Source: Lascolabacillus massiliensis
GTDB lineage: Bacteria > Bacteroidota > Bacteroidia > Bacteroidales > Dysgonomonadaceae
Assembly (NCBI RefSeq): GCF_001282625.1
Contig: NZ_CTEJ01000002.1
Location: 1,366,501-1,430,500 of the forward strand
Reading direction: 5' to 3'
DNA length: 64,000 bases
The translations under genes and the position numbers were made by a program. Below are positions 1 through 9,732 of the stretch, piece after piece (the first letter of the stretch is position 1; every line of letters starts with the position of its first letter). Below the pieces are notes generated by a model, which saw only the letters and a list, made by a program, of their open reading frames with translations, was not told the origin of the DNA and ran no database searches.

Positions 1-235
1 ACAGATAAGTTAATGCGGGTAAAATAACATACTGAGAAACAGCTCCTAATACCACAGGTTTAGGGTTAAGAAAAACTGATCTAAAGTGCCCAGGTCTTAT
101 ACTTAGTGCAACTCCAAACATGATGAATGCAATAGCAAGATTCATCATATTCACACTCTCCTGATTAAAATTCAGCTTAACATAATCTAGCTGATTCATA
201 TCCCCGAACAGGGAAAGTAGTGGTGATATCTCCAT
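1..235 (-). CDS. Bile acid:sodium symporter family transporter (N-terminal part)
   Basis: Only the first 78 codons are inside the window; the gene runs off the left edge. Translating the minus strand from the ATG at 235-233 gives a short soluble N-terminus, then a hydrophobic helix beginning MMNLAIAFIMFGVALSI, the segment RPGHFRSVF, and a second helix with VLGAVSQYVILPALTYL. This matches the start of bile acid:Na+ symporter (SBF/BASS) family proteins, inner-membrane secondary transporters with about ten helices. The substrate cannot be read from this fragment. A TAACTTTG promoter element lies just upstream. The family call is from recognition of the first two helices. Confidence 0.72.
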   Translation of the reverse strand, partial: MEISPLLSLFGDMNQLDYVKLNFNQESVNMMNLAIAFIMFGVALSIRPGHFRSVFLNPKPVVLGAVSQYVILPALTYL

Positions 236-257
236 CTGACCTCTTGATTTTAAGGCG

Positions 258-265
258 CAAAGTTA
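258..265 (-). promoter_or_regulatory. Candidate -7 promoter element for the symporter gene
   Basis: The minus strand reads TAACTTTG, an exact match to the Bacteroidota -7 consensus TAnnTTTG, 23 bases upstream of the start codon at 235. No clear -33 TTTG is visible at the usual distance. Confidence 0.5.
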
Positions 266-352
266 CAAAAATATATTATTTAACCCATTCTTTATAATCA
301 GTAACCTGTTACATATATGATAAACCAACAGATATTATTTATTGATATTGAC

Positions 353-360
353 TATATTTG
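353..360 (+). promoter_or_regulatory. Candidate -7 promoter element for rarA
   Basis: TATATTTG matches TAnnTTTG. Transcription would begin near 367, downstream of the in-frame ATT codon at 342, so the longer reading frame from 342 would not be on the transcript. This supports the ATG at 375 as the rarA start, with a very short 5' leader. No good -33 element is seen. Confidence 0.45.
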
Positions 361-374
361 TAAAAAATGAAAAT

Positions 375-1640
375 ATGAGTACTCCGTTAGCTGAACGACT
401 TAGGCCACAGAGTTTAGATGAATTTATCGGGCAAGAACACTTGGTAGGGAAGGGTGCTGTATTGCGTAGAATGATTGAATCGGGAAGAATACCTTCAATA
501 ATTTTCTGGGGACCACCAGGTGTTGGTAAAACTACACTTGCAAATATAATTGCAAATGCAATCAAGGCTCCTTTCTATAAATTAAGTGCAATCAACTCAG
601 GAGTGAAAGATGTGAGAGAGGTTATTGAGAAGGCTAAGAGTACCCGATTCTTTGATTCTGCGGCACCAATTCTATTCATTGATGAGATTCATCGATTCAG
701 TAAATCACAGCAGGATTCACTTCTAAATGCCGTAGAAACGGGTACAGTAACACTTATTGGTGCTACTACAGAAAATCCTTCATTCGAAGTTATCAGACCT
801 CTTCTTTCACGTTGTCAAGTATATGTGCTCAAATCTATGGAGAAAAAAGATCTTCAGGTTTTACTAAACAGAGCACTTACAGAGGATTTGATTCTGAAGG
901 AGAGGAAAATAAAAGTTGAAGAGACTGATGCTTTATTTCGCTTCTCAGGGGGTGATGCACGCAAGTTGATGAATATCTTGGAACTTACAGTAGCCACTGA
1001 TAAGGAAGATAAGGAGATTGTAATTACAGACTATCTGGTAACAGAGCGTCTGCAGGAGAATCCCGCAGCTTATGACAAAGGGGGAGAGATGCATTATGAT
1101 ATCATCTCAGCTTTCATTAAATCGATCAGAGGGAGTGACCCAGATGCCGCAATATATTGGCTTGCGAGGATGGTTGCAGGAGGGGAAGATCCAAAGTTCA
1201 TAGCAAGACGGCTGGTTATCTCTGCCGCTGAAGATATTGGTCTGGCCAATCCCAATGCACTTCTTCTAGCAAATGCATGCTTTGATACGCTGCAGAAAAT
1301 AGGCTGGCCTGAAGGACGCATTGTGCTTGCTGAGACCACTATCTATCTTGCCACGTCACCCAAAAGCAATTCTGCATATCTGGCAATTGATAATGCTATT
1401 TCCAAGGTTGAACAGACCGGTAATCTACCTGTACCGCTTCACCTTCGCAATGCACCAACCTCTCTGATGAAGGAGCTTGATTACGGCAAAGACTATAAAT
1501 ACTCACACGATTATGAGAATAATTTTGTAAAACAGGACTATCTGCCTAAAGAGTTGAAGAACAGCAGATTTTGGGAACCGCAATCTTCTCCTGCCGAGAA
1601 AAAGCTGAGTGACTGGATGAAAAAGCTGTGGGGTGATTAA
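375..1640 (+). CDS. rarA: Replication-associated recombination protein A (RarA/MgsA/WRNIP1 family AAA+ ATPase)
   Basis: RarA is a clamp-loader-like AAA+ ATPase that acts at stalled replication forks. From the ATG at 375 the protein is 421 aa and opens MSTPLAERLRPQSLDEFIGQ, the typical family start. The Walker A motif GPPGVGKTT is at residues 46-54 and Walker B with DEIHRF at about 99-107. A sensor-1 region (GATTENPSF) and the family's C-terminal oligomerisation region (LANPNALLLANA, LPVPLHLRNAPT) are intact. An in-frame extension to an ATT at 342 overlaps the likely promoter and is not used here. The gene is convergent with lptD and their stop codons overlap by four bases. Confidence 0.95.
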   Translation: MSTPLAERLRPQSLDEFIGQEHLVGKGAVLRRMIESGRIPSIIFWGPPGVGKTTLANIIANAIKAPFYKLSAINSGVKDVREVIEKAKSTRFFDSAAPILFIDEIHRFSKSQQDSLLNAVETGTVTLIGATTENPSFEVIRPLLSRCQVYVLKSMEKKDLQVLLNRALTEDLILKERKIKVEETDALFRFSGGDARKLMNILELTVATDKEDKEIVITDYLVTERLQENPAAYDKGGEMHYDIISAFIKSIRGSDPDAAIYWLARMVAGGEDPKFIARRLVISAAEDIGLANPNALLLANACFDTLQKIGWPEGRIVLAETTIYLATSPKSNSAYLAIDNAISKVEQTGNLPVPLHLRNAPTSLMKELDYGKDYKYSHDYENNFVKQDYLPKELKNSRFWEPQSSPAEKKLSDWMKKLWGD

Positions 1641-4558
1641 TACCATGCCATTCCCCTGTCGTATGGCGAACTTCTTTGTTCATACTTCAGATCCTGCAAC
1701 ATTGATGAGTTGGCACGGATAGTGAAGTTGTAGGATTTATAAGGCCCTATAGGAATGAAGCTTGCCGACATAGTCCAGCAGTGTAGATTACGTGTTAGTG
1801 TACAGTTTACATTAGTGAACTTTTTTAAATCGAAATTATAGTCGGTATTAAATGTGAGATTCCAGTTTTTTGTTGGCTGTATTGAGCCACTCAAACCAAA
1901 ATTATGGGTTAGCGCACCTTTATACTCCTTCTTGTCAATATCAAAATCTCCGTAACCATACCTTAATGAATAATTGAAAGAGAGGTTCCAGTTTACGGAG
2001 TTCTTCAGATAACCATCTTCATCAAACTCTCCCAAAGAACTGTCACTATTATCAAACATATTAGTCCTACCAGGAGTTTCATACGGGTTTTCACCAATTG
2101 TACCATCATCCGGCAGTTGATTTTCATTAGGATTACTTTCATCATCTCCACTATCTGAATCATCCCTGTTGAACAGTTTCTTGAATGTATCCTGATTAAG
2201 TGAGTAAGAAAATGAGGTACCGGTACTTCTGAGTTTTCCAAAACCTTTACCATTCAGAATTCTAAGCTTGTCAACTCTAACAGGTCGGTTGTTTTGGTCA
2301 ACCTCATATGTGTATGGATCCCAGATCATATTCAGGCTGAGTGTATACGATTTGGAAAGTTTCAGACGCAAGTTTGTGTTGATATCACTCCATTTCATGG
2401 AGTCGGCCATCATATTATAGTTAAAATTTATACCCAGATCGTCTATCAAACTTATTTTCCTTACCCCGGTGGAGTCTCTGTCAGATCTGATTTTCATTTC
2501 AACATTATTCTTGAAGTCGAAGCCGATGCTTCCGCTCTTTCCGCTGGAGGCGGTACCAAACATCATTTTAGAATATGGAGAATATGTATACTCAACATCT
2601 TCTCCAAACTCATTTTTAAAAGTATAAGTCTCATAAAACCCATATCTGGGATCACCAAAGTCGGGACGATAATTAAAACTAATTGCAGGAGAAAATACAT
2701 GTCTGATCGCCTGAATCTTGTCTCCAAATATCTTCCATGGAGTGTACATACCATAAAGTTTAGTCTGTGCACTTAGTGAAGTACTATAGTCATACACACG
2801 ATTAAACCCATGGATTGTATCTACATCCACATGCCTTCTTGCAATTGGATCCCAAGCCTGTTTATATTGGCCTGAATACCACCTCTCAGAGTAATTAAAA
2901 GATGGGGAAACCTGAATAAAATCAAACAGAGTAAATGTTGCACTGATTGGTATATTGTGACGCATGCCATTAGTCCAGTCACGCACTAAATTTGATTTTA
3001 AAAACCTATCCTCTTTAGTGGTAATTGAATTTCGGAACTCACCAGTATAGCTCATTGATATCTTCTCGAACCACTTTTCACTCCCAACAGCATTTTTTCT
3101 CTTGAAGGGATAGATGCGACTCATATTGATGGATATGTTAGGCATTGTGGCAGCTATTGTAGAGTCACGCGATACCTGGTTGATATTCATTGTTGCAGAT
3201 AGGCTCCAGGGGGAATCAGGAAAACGCTGGGTGAGATTAACACTTGAGCTTTTAGTGTTATTTGAAGCTTCACGTGAGTAGAGACGACTCAAATCGTGGT
3301 GATTGTTACGACTGGTAGAGAAGTTTACGCTTGCTGACAGTGTTCTGTACATGTTTGCCTTAGGATCCTGCGAGTGTGTCCAGTTTATTCGTAAATCTTT
3401 AGCCACTGAGTACGCCTCCGGTACAACTTCTTTAAGTTCTTTTTCACCTGTAACAGTATTCAGGTAGTAAACATTTACATTGCCTGAGTATTTATATCTT
3501 TTGCGGTAGTTTGACCTGGTTCCTAAACCCCATGAACCTTTAGTGTATATCTCACCTGTTATTGCAAGGTCCACATAATCGCTTAAAGCCAGATAATACC
3601 CGCCATTCTGAAGATAGAAACCTCTTGTCATCTCATCTCCATAACTCGGCATTATAATTCCTGATGAATATGTAGAGGTGAATGGGAAGAAAGCAAAAGG
3701 CAATACAACCGGAAACAGGGGCACATCTGCTACTACAAGCCAGGCGGGACCTGTCACAACATCTTTTTCAGGCCTTACTTTTGCTTTTGACAGATTCAGA
3801 TAGAAATGAGGGTGATCATGATTGTCGCAGGTGGTATATTTGGCGTTTCTCATATAGAATGAGTTGTCAGCATTTTTCTTTGCCTCATTTGCAACAATAT
3901 GACCTTCTCCTTGTTGAGTTATGACGTTGTGAATAAATGCTTTCCTGGTCTCAAAATTATAGCGGACACCTTTCATCTCATACTCTGTGCCACCCTCTGT
4001 AAAAACAGGAAAACCAAATTCGACACCTAGTGAGTCAACTCCAAAAGTGGATGAAATAATACTACTATCGAGATCCATTGTGATTTTTTCCCCGGTTATA
4101 GCCATTTCCCCATATTTAATATCTGCCTTACCATAAAGAAATCCCATATTATCATTTGTAAATACCATGGAATCCTGTGCAGTATAATAAACAGGAGCAT
4201 CGAGTGTCTGTTTTCCGGCCAAAGCAAGAGAGTCTTCTCTGGCAACTGCCGCATCCTGAGCTAATTGAGTAGAGTCATCAACTATTGCAGACGGTAATTG
4301 CAAACTATCACCGGATAATTCTATTGTTTCAGATAAATCTTCTATACTGTCTGTAGATATAACAGTAGTGTTTAACTCTTCTGTAATTGAGTCGGTTACA
4401 ATTGGTTCAGGTATTTTTACTTGTGCTATTTTAACCGTTGTGTCGGGCAAAATTTCTGGTATAGCAATCTCAGCAATGCTTGAATTTCTAACCGAAGAGC
4501 ATTGATAAAAAATTGCCAAGATTAAAACAACAAGTATGGATCGGATGGGTTGTTTCAC
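1637..4558 (-). CDS. lptD: Putative LPS-assembly outer-membrane protein LptD (Bacteroidota type)
   Basis: The product is a 973-aa outer-membrane protein. It has a signal peptide/lipobox-like start ending FYQCSS, a low-complexity linker rich in D, S and T to about residue 120, an OstA-like beta-jellyroll from about 125 to 260 (YGKADIKYGEM, ITMDLDSSI), and a large beta-barrel whose strands alternate aromatic and polar residues up to the C-terminal Tyr. In the family, LptD inserts lipopolysaccharide into the outer leaflet together with the LptE lipoprotein; no lptE is adjacent. The start is GTG at 4558, immediately preceded by an in-frame TAA, and no ATG offers a signal sequence. It lies 53 bases downstream of thrC and may be read from the thr transcript. 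Confidence 0.85.
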   Translation of the reverse strand: MKQPIRSILVVLILAIFYQCSSVRNSSIAEIAIPEILPDTTVKIAQVKIPEPIVTDSITEELNTTVISTDSIEDLSETIELSGDSLQLPSAIVDDSTQLAQDAAVAREDSLALAGKQTLDAPVYYTAQDSMVFTNDNMGFLYGKADIKYGEMAITGEKITMDLDSSIISSTFGVDSLGVEFGFPVFTEGGTEYEMKGVRYNFETRKAFIHNVITQQGEGHIVANEAKKNADNSFYMRNAKYTTCDNHDHPHFYLNLSKAKVRPEKDVVTGPAWLVVADVPLFPVVLPFAFFPFTSTYSSGIIMPSYGDEMTRGFYLQNGGYYLALSDYVDLAITGEIYTKGSWGLGTRSNYRKRYKYSGNVNVYYLNTVTGEKELKEVVPEAYSVAKDLRINWTHSQDPKANMYRTLSASVNFSTSRNNHHDLSRLYSREASNNTKSSSVNLTQRFPDSPWSLSATMNINQVSRDSTIAATMPNISINMSRIYPFKRKNAVGSEKWFEKISMSYTGEFRNSITTKEDRFLKSNLVRDWTNGMRHNIPISATFTLFDFIQVSPSFNYSERWYSGQYKQAWDPIARRHVDVDTIHGFNRVYDYSTSLSAQTKLYGMYTPWKIFGDKIQAIRHVFSPAISFNYRPDFGDPRYGFYETYTFKNEFGEDVEYTYSPYSKMMFGTASSGKSGSIGFDFKNNVEMKIRSDRDSTGVRKISLIDDLGINFNYNMMADSMKWSDINTNLRLKLSKSYTLSLNMIWDPYTYEVDQNNRPVRVDKLRILNGKGFGKLRSTGTSFSYSLNQDTFKKLFNRDDSDSGDDESNPNENQLPDDGTIGENPYETPGRTNMFDNSDSSLGEFDEDGYLKNSVNWNLSFNYSLRYGYGDFDIDKKEYKGALTHNFGLSGSIQPTKNWNLTFNTDYNFDLKKFTNVNCTLTRNLHCWTMSASFIPIGPYKSYNFTIRANSSMLQDLKYEQRSSPYDRGMAWY

Positions 4559-4611
4559 TTAAATACCATTCATTTATGAATTAACTCGCAACAAAAATAG
4601 TAAAAAGAAAC

Positions 4612-5916
4612 TTAAGTCAGGTTTATTAGCGCCTTTTTAAAAATATTGAAGTTATTTTGGATTGAAAATGAATGTTTTTGTTTCTTTGTGAACTTCTCAA
4701 GATCTTCAGGAATTACAATTTCTGAATCAATGCATCTCTCTACCGAATCCTTAAATTTTGCAGGATGTGCTGTTGCGAGAAAGATACCCTTTTCCCCCGG
4801 CTCCTTGCCTTCAGTCAATGCCCTGTAAGCACATGCTGAATGTGGATCAAGCAGATAACCGCTCCTTTTATACAAACTGCTTATTGTATTTTCAATCTGA
4901 CTGTCATTATAGCTGAATCCTTTAATCTCACGACTTATTTTCTCATGAGATCCACCATACAAATCAAGGATTCTTTCGAAATTACTTGGAGCTCCTACAT
5001 CCATAGCATTTGCAATGGTTTGCACAGATGGTCTCGGCTTATACTCCCCTGTATTCAGGAATTCAAAGAACACATCATTAAGGTTATTTGCTGCAATAAA
5101 TCGTTTAACAGGCAGTCCCATCTGTTTTGCAAACAGCCCCGCAGTCAGGTTTCCCAAGTTTCCACTGGGTACAGAAAAGACAGTTTCTGCAGAATCAAAA
5201 ATTTTAGCTAATTGAGCAAATGCATAAAAGTAATAAAAAGATTGTGGTAGAAAACGTGCAACATTAATCGAGTTTGCAGATGTAAGATTAAACTGAATAT
5301 TCAGTTCTTCGTCCATAAAAGCCGATTTTACCAATGCTTGACAGTCATCAAATGTTCCATCAATTTCAAGGGCAACAATGTTCTGACCAAGAGTAGTAAA
5401 TTGTGCTTCCTGCATTTCACTCACCTTGCCCGATGGGTATAGTACAAATACCTGAATACCTTCAACTCCCAGAAAACCATTAGCTACAGCACTACCGGTA
5501 TCACCTGAGGTTGCAACCAACACTTTTACATCATCCTGTTTACGCTCATTTACAAAAAAAGATAGCATACGAGCCATAAATCGTGCACCTACATCCTTAA
5601 ATGCGAAAGTAGGTCCATGAAACAGCTCCAGTACATAAATATCTTTTTCAATCTCTTTAAGAGGAATTTCAAAATTCAGTGAATTTGCAACTATCTGGTT
5701 TAAGCTATCCTTATCAATGTCGTCACCAAAAAATGCATAAGCAACTATTGCTGCTATCTCCTGCAGATTCTTTCCCGATATCTCTTTGAAGAATGTGTCA
5801 GGCAGCTGAGGTATCTGCTCGGGCATATATAAACCTCTATCAGGGGCTAATCCATATACTACAGCCTCCTGCAGACTAGCTTTAATATCCCTGTTTTTAG
5901 TACTATAGTATAACAT
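4612..5916 (-). CDS. thrC: Threonine synthase
   Basis: This PLP enzyme converts O-phosphohomoserine to threonine and phosphate, the last step of threonine synthesis. The 434-aa protein shows the PLP-lysine motif HGPTFAFKDVG (Lys107), the phosphate-binding segment SGDTGSAVANG, and the family signature SVPSGNLGNLTAG. It is the third gene of a thrA - homoserine kinase - thrC operon; only 18 bases separate it from the preceding stop. Expression is probably governed by the leader upstream of thrA. The length is normal and no defects are seen. Confidence 0.96.
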   Translation of the reverse strand: MLYYSTKNRDIKASLQEAVVYGLAPDRGLYMPEQIPQLPDTFFKEISGKNLQEIAAIVAYAFFGDDIDKDSLNQIVANSLNFEIPLKEIEKDIYVLELFHGPTFAFKDVGARFMARMLSFFVNERKQDDVKVLVATSGDTGSAVANGFLGVEGIQVFVLYPSGKVSEMQEAQFTTLGQNIVALEIDGTFDDCQALVKSAFMDEELNIQFNLTSANSINVARFLPQSFYYFYAFAQLAKIFDSAETVFSVPSGNLGNLTAGLFAKQMGLPVKRFIAANNLNDVFFEFLNTGEYKPRPSVQTIANAMDVGAPSNFERILDLYGGSHEKISREIKGFSYNDSQIENTISSLYKRSGYLLDPHSACAYRALTEGKEPGEKGIFLATAHPAKFKDSVERCIDSEIVIPEDLEKFTKKQKHSFSIQNNFNIFKKALINLT

Positions 5917-5934
5917 AGTTTGATTATTCAGTAA

Positions 5935-7149
5935 TCATAAATTAATATTAAATATAGTTTTCATGAACTGGTCGCCATACAATAAACCATAACTCCCATC
6001 TTTAGCAGCAAGCTCATCATATGTTTGTACCCTATCAGGTTGTACATCTCTGTGCCAAATGAGAAAAGGAACGGCTTCACGTGTATGTGTGCGTATTGCA
6101 CATGGGGTGGGGTGATCTGGTAAAATAGCTATTGTTACAGGCTCTTCCCAGTTTTTGATTTCCTCATAAATTGGTTTAACAATACGTGAATCCAGATACT
6201 CTATTGTTTTTACTTTCAGTGCTACATCACCCTCATGGCCTGCCTCATCGCTGGCCTCAATATGAAGATAAACAAAATCATTCTGTTTTAAAGCTTCGAG
6301 AGCGGCAGCTGCTTTACCCTCGTAATTAGTGTCGTACAAACCGGTTGCCCCCTCCACCATTATTACTTCCAGTCCGGCATAAACACCAATCCCACGTATA
6401 AGATCAACCGCCGAAATAACAGCTCCTCTTTTTATTGGGAACATTTCTGTCAACCTCTTCATCTTAGGACGATAGCCTGGCGACCATGGCCATATTGAGT
6501 TGGCAGGATCTTTTCCTTCAGCAACTCTTTTTAAGTTAATTGGATGATCAGATAATACTTCTCTTGATGCATAAATAAGTTTATTTAATGCTTCTGCAGT
6601 ATATTCAGCACCAGTTTCACCCGGTTTAATGAGGTAAGGTCGATATGGCTTTTCAGGTATATCATGAGGAGGTGTGCAAATAATGTTTTTATTACCTCCT
6701 TTGATTTTCAGAACATGCCTGTATGAAACACCTGGGTGAAAACTAAACCGGTCATTACCAATCTTCTCATTAAGGGTATGTATAAGCTCTGTTGCTTCAG
6801 CTGTAGATATATGTCCCGCAGAATGATTTTTCAGCAATTCCCCATCAATGCATACCAGATTACATCTCATTGCTAATTCGTCCGATAAAATATCCACTCC
6901 CATACTAGCCGCTTCGAGTACCCCGCGCCCCTCATATACAGAGGGTATATCATAGCCTAAAACAGAGAGATTTGCAATCTCACTTCCTGGAGAAAAGCCA
7001 TCAGGCACTGTATCAAGCAAGCCGTTTTTCCCTTTAGAGGCAAGATTATCCATGTATGGAGTCTGAGCTGCCTGCAGTGGTGTTTTATTACCAAGTTCAG
7101 CAATCGGCTCGTCAGACATTCCGTCTCCAAGAATTATTATGTATTTCAT
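5935..7149 (-). CDS. ApgM-like protein, probable non-canonical homoserine kinase (ThrB2 type)
   Basis: The 404-aa protein belongs to the alkaline-phosphatase/cofactor-independent phosphoglycerate mutase (ApgM) fold. It starts MKYIIILGDGMSDEP with the metal-binding Asp, and has HSAGHISTAE, HIEASDEAGHEGD and DHPTPCAIRTHT metal-ligand segments. No GHMP-type homoserine kinase (ThrB) is present in the operon, and this gene sits exactly where homoserine kinase is needed, between thrA and thrC. A subset of ApgM-like proteins next to threonine genes is described as a proposed homoserine kinase family, and I favour that role over a glycolytic mutase. The function is therefore inferred from context plus family knowledge; the fold assignment is firm. 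Confidence 0.85.
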   Translation of the reverse strand: MKYIIILGDGMSDEPIAELGNKTPLQAAQTPYMDNLASKGKNGLLDTVPDGFSPGSEIANLSVLGYDIPSVYEGRGVLEAASMGVDILSDELAMRCNLVCIDGELLKNHSAGHISTAEATELIHTLNEKIGNDRFSFHPGVSYRHVLKIKGGNKNIICTPPHDIPEKPYRPYLIKPGETGAEYTAEALNKLIYASREVLSDHPINLKRVAEGKDPANSIWPWSPGYRPKMKRLTEMFPIKRGAVISAVDLIRGIGVYAGLEVIMVEGATGLYDTNYEGKAAAALEALKQNDFVYLHIEASDEAGHEGDVALKVKTIEYLDSRIVKPIYEEIKNWEEPVTIAILPDHPTPCAIRTHTREAVPFLIWHRDVQPDRVQTYDELAAKDGSYGLLYGDQFMKTIFNINL

Positions 7150-7169
7150 ATAAACAGATATGAATTGAT

Positions 7170-9614
7170 TTATCGAATATTTGCAATCGATATTATATCA
7201 GAGAAGACACCGGCTGCCGTAACACTTGCTCCGGCACCATAACCTTTAATAACCATTGGGTATTCATTGTACCTTTCAGTAGTAATCATTATAATATTAT
7301 TACTTCCTTCCAGGTCATAAAATGGGTGACCACTCTCGACTTCACGCAATCCCACCTCGCAGGCTCCATTATCATAAGAGGCAACAAACCGTAGCTTCTT
7401 ACCCTGTTTATCAAGCTCTTTACGACGTAATTCAAAAGTTTCATCCAGTTCAGGAACAGTTTTCCAGAACTCTTCAAGTGTACCCTTAAAATAGTTCTCA
7501 GGTACAAACAATCTTTTCTTAACATCAGACTGATTAATCTTTGCACCTGCCTCACGTGAAAGAATTACCAGTTTACGAATAACGTCGAGTCCGCTTAAAT
7601 CAATACGGGGATCAGGTTCTGCAAACTGAGCATCAACTGCCATTCTAACAGCTTTGCTAAAAGGGATCTCTTCGCTGAAGGTGTTGAATATAAAGTTGAG
7701 AGTGCCTGAAAGTACAGCTTCCAGTTTTACTATCCTGTCCCCTGAATTTATCAGAGAATTCATAGTGTTGATTATAGGTAAACCTGCTCCCACATTTGTT
7801 TCAAAAAGGAACTTGACACCCGCTTTGCGTGATGTCTCCTTCAGATAACTATAGTTTTGATAATCCGATGATGCTGCTATTTTATTGGCTGTCACCACAG
7901 ATATGTTCCTGGACATCAACTCACCATAAAGTTCGGCAATAGCCGGGCTGGCAGTACAATCAACAAATACTGAATTGAATATATTCATTTTAAGAATCTC
8001 ATCACGAATATAATCAGGTGAACTCTTAGCGCCTTTATCCATTAATGTTTCGTAATAATTCTCCAAAGGTATTCCTCCCCTGTTAAAGAGAGCTTTTCGA
8101 CCGTTTGCTATTCCAACAATATTTATTCTTAATTTGTTCTGTTCTTTAAGTGTAGATTGTTGCTTACGTATCTGTTCCAGTAGCTTGCCACCAACAGTTC
8201 CTGTACCTACTACAAATAGGTTAAGTTCCTGATATGGAGACAGGAAAAATGAGTCATGGACAACATTCAGAGACTTTCTAAGATCGGACTTCGAAATAAC
8301 ACATGAAATATTTGTTTCTCCTGCTCCCTGGGCAAGTGCAACTATACTAATCCCGTTTCTTCCTAAAGCACCAAAGAATTTACCGGCAATACCGGGTACA
8401 TGCTTCATGTTCTGACCAACAATTGCTATTGTTGCCAGATCATACTCTACGATAATCTCATTGATACTGCCCATAGATATCTCGTAAGCAAACTCTTTGT
8501 TCAGTACTTTCTGAGACAGTGCTGCATCCTGTGATCTTACACCTATAGAGGTGCTGTTTTCTGATGAAGCCTGAGAAACGATGAACACACTTATGCCATT
8601 ATCAGCCAAAGCAGAAAAGATACGCTTATTGACACCTATAACACCAACCATGCCAAGTCCCTGAATAGTAATCAGCGCAGTATCATTTATAGATGAGATG
8701 CCTTTGATTATTTTTCCATTTTTAGTAGGCTTAATATCTCTAATTAATGTGCCTTTCTCTTCCGGGTGGAAAGTGTTTCTTACATAGATCGGAATATTCT
8801 TATGATAAACAGGGAAAATTGTAGGGGGATAAATAACTTTTGCCCCAAAGTTTGATAGTTCTATTGCCTCGATAAACGAAAGTTCATCAATTACATATGC
8901 AGAATTAATAATTTTTGGATCAGCTGTCATGAAACCATTCACATCAGTCCATATTTCAAGCATAGTTGCATCCATAGCTGCAGCAATCATTGCAGCAGTA
9001 TAATCTGAACCACCTCTGCCAAGATTAGTTATATCATCATCGTCAATACTTGATGAAATAAATCCTGGAACAACAGCTATTCTGGGAGGAGGCATCTCAG
9101 AAAAAGTTTTCCGGATCAGTTCATTGGAGCGACTTAAATCTGGGATGTGATTTTTAAACTGTCTGTTGGTTTTAATAAACTTAGTTGAATCATACAGTTG
9201 CGATCCCTCGATAAGTCTGTTTAGAATTAGCGATGACAAACGCTCTCCGTAGCTCACTATCTTGTCTGATGTCTTCTGTGATAGGTCTCCAATCAGAAAT
9301 ACTCCTCTCAGAATATTCTGCAATTCATCAAACAGCTGTTCTGTTTTTTCTATAAGTGGATTTTTGTCTTTTTCAGAGAAGTTTAAATTCTCTATAACAG
9401 TACGGTGTCTTTCAATTAATTCGTCTAGCAGTGTTTTATAACCTGAATTGCCATTTAGCGCAAAATCTGCAGCAAGCAACAATCTGTCTGTTACACCGTC
9501 AAGTGCCGAAACTACTACTATAACCGGCTCTTCCTCATTTATAATTATACTTTTAACTTGTTGTAAACTTTCGGGACTTCCTACCGATGTCCCACCGAAC
9601 TTCATAACTTTCAT
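7170..9614 (-). CDS. thrA: Bifunctional aspartokinase I / homoserine dehydrogenase
   Basis: This enzyme catalyses the first and third steps from aspartate to homoserine. The 814-aa protein begins MKVMKFGGTSVGS (aspartokinase ATP-binding segment) and has the kinase substrate segment GRGGSDYTAAM. Two ACT-type regulatory domains span about 310-460 (SSENSTSIGV; AQGAGETNISCV). A Rossmann NAD(P)-binding start VVGTGTVGGKLLEQI near 467 opens the homoserine dehydrogenase half, which contains ETNVGAGLPIINT. The fused ACT domains suggest threonine feedback. It leads the operon thrA - ApgM-like kinase - thrC, with 20 bases to the next gene. A Thr-rich leader ORF and terminator lie upstream and suggest attenuation. 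Confidence 0.96.
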   Translation of the reverse strand: MKVMKFGGTSVGSPESLQQVKSIIINEEEPVIVVVSALDGVTDRLLLAADFALNGNSGYKTLLDELIERHRTVIENLNFSEKDKNPLIEKTEQLFDELQNILRGVFLIGDLSQKTSDKIVSYGERLSSLILNRLIEGSQLYDSTKFIKTNRQFKNHIPDLSRSNELIRKTFSEMPPPRIAVVPGFISSSIDDDDITNLGRGGSDYTAAMIAAAMDATMLEIWTDVNGFMTADPKIINSAYVIDELSFIEAIELSNFGAKVIYPPTIFPVYHKNIPIYVRNTFHPEEKGTLIRDIKPTKNGKIIKGISSINDTALITIQGLGMVGVIGVNKRIFSALADNGISVFIVSQASSENSTSIGVRSQDAALSQKVLNKEFAYEISMGSINEIIVEYDLATIAIVGQNMKHVPGIAGKFFGALGRNGISIVALAQGAGETNISCVISKSDLRKSLNVVHDSFFLSPYQELNLFVVGTGTVGGKLLEQIRKQQSTLKEQNKLRINIVGIANGRKALFNRGGIPLENYYETLMDKGAKSSPDYIRDEILKMNIFNSVFVDCTASPAIAELYGELMSRNISVVTANKIAASSDYQNYSYLKETSRKAGVKFLFETNVGAGLPIINTMNSLINSGDRIVKLEAVLSGTLNFIFNTFSEEIPFSKAVRMAVDAQFAEPDPRIDLSGLDVIRKLVILSREAGAKINQSDVKKRLFVPENYFKGTLEEFWKTVPELDETFELRRKELDKQGKKLRFVASYDNGACEVGLREVESGHPFYDLEGSNNIIMITTERYNEYPMVIKGYGAGASVTAAGVFSDIISIANIR

Positions 9615-9698
9615 CTGTATAAGACTTTTTCCGTTTGTTTAACGGCATTAGTTGATAAAAAAAAGTTGATTTTTGGATGCTATAACCGAACGGTTAGC

Positions 9699-9718
9699 AA
9701 AAAAAGCAGTGACTGCTT
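9699..9718 (-). terminator. Candidate attenuator terminator upstream of thrA
   Basis: On the minus strand AAGCAGT-C-ACTGCTT is a perfect 7-base inverted repeat (practical stem AGCAG/CTGCT with a 3-base loop), followed directly by a run of seven T. It lies after the leader ORF and about 85 bases before the thrA start, which is the position of an attenuator. A second small hairpin (TAACCG-TT-CGGTTA) follows without a T-run. Confidence 0.6.
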
Positions 9719-9732
9719 ACGGATGTAAAAAA

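Noticed and set aside
2294-2776. 160-codon plus-strand ORF inside lptD
   Set aside because: It is a shadow of the long lptD frame, with no plausible start context or recognisable protein.
9680-9698. Second hairpin TAACCG-TT-CGGTTA in the thr leader
   Set aside because: It has no following T-run and no clear alternative pairing that I could establish, so it was not called as terminator or antiterminator.
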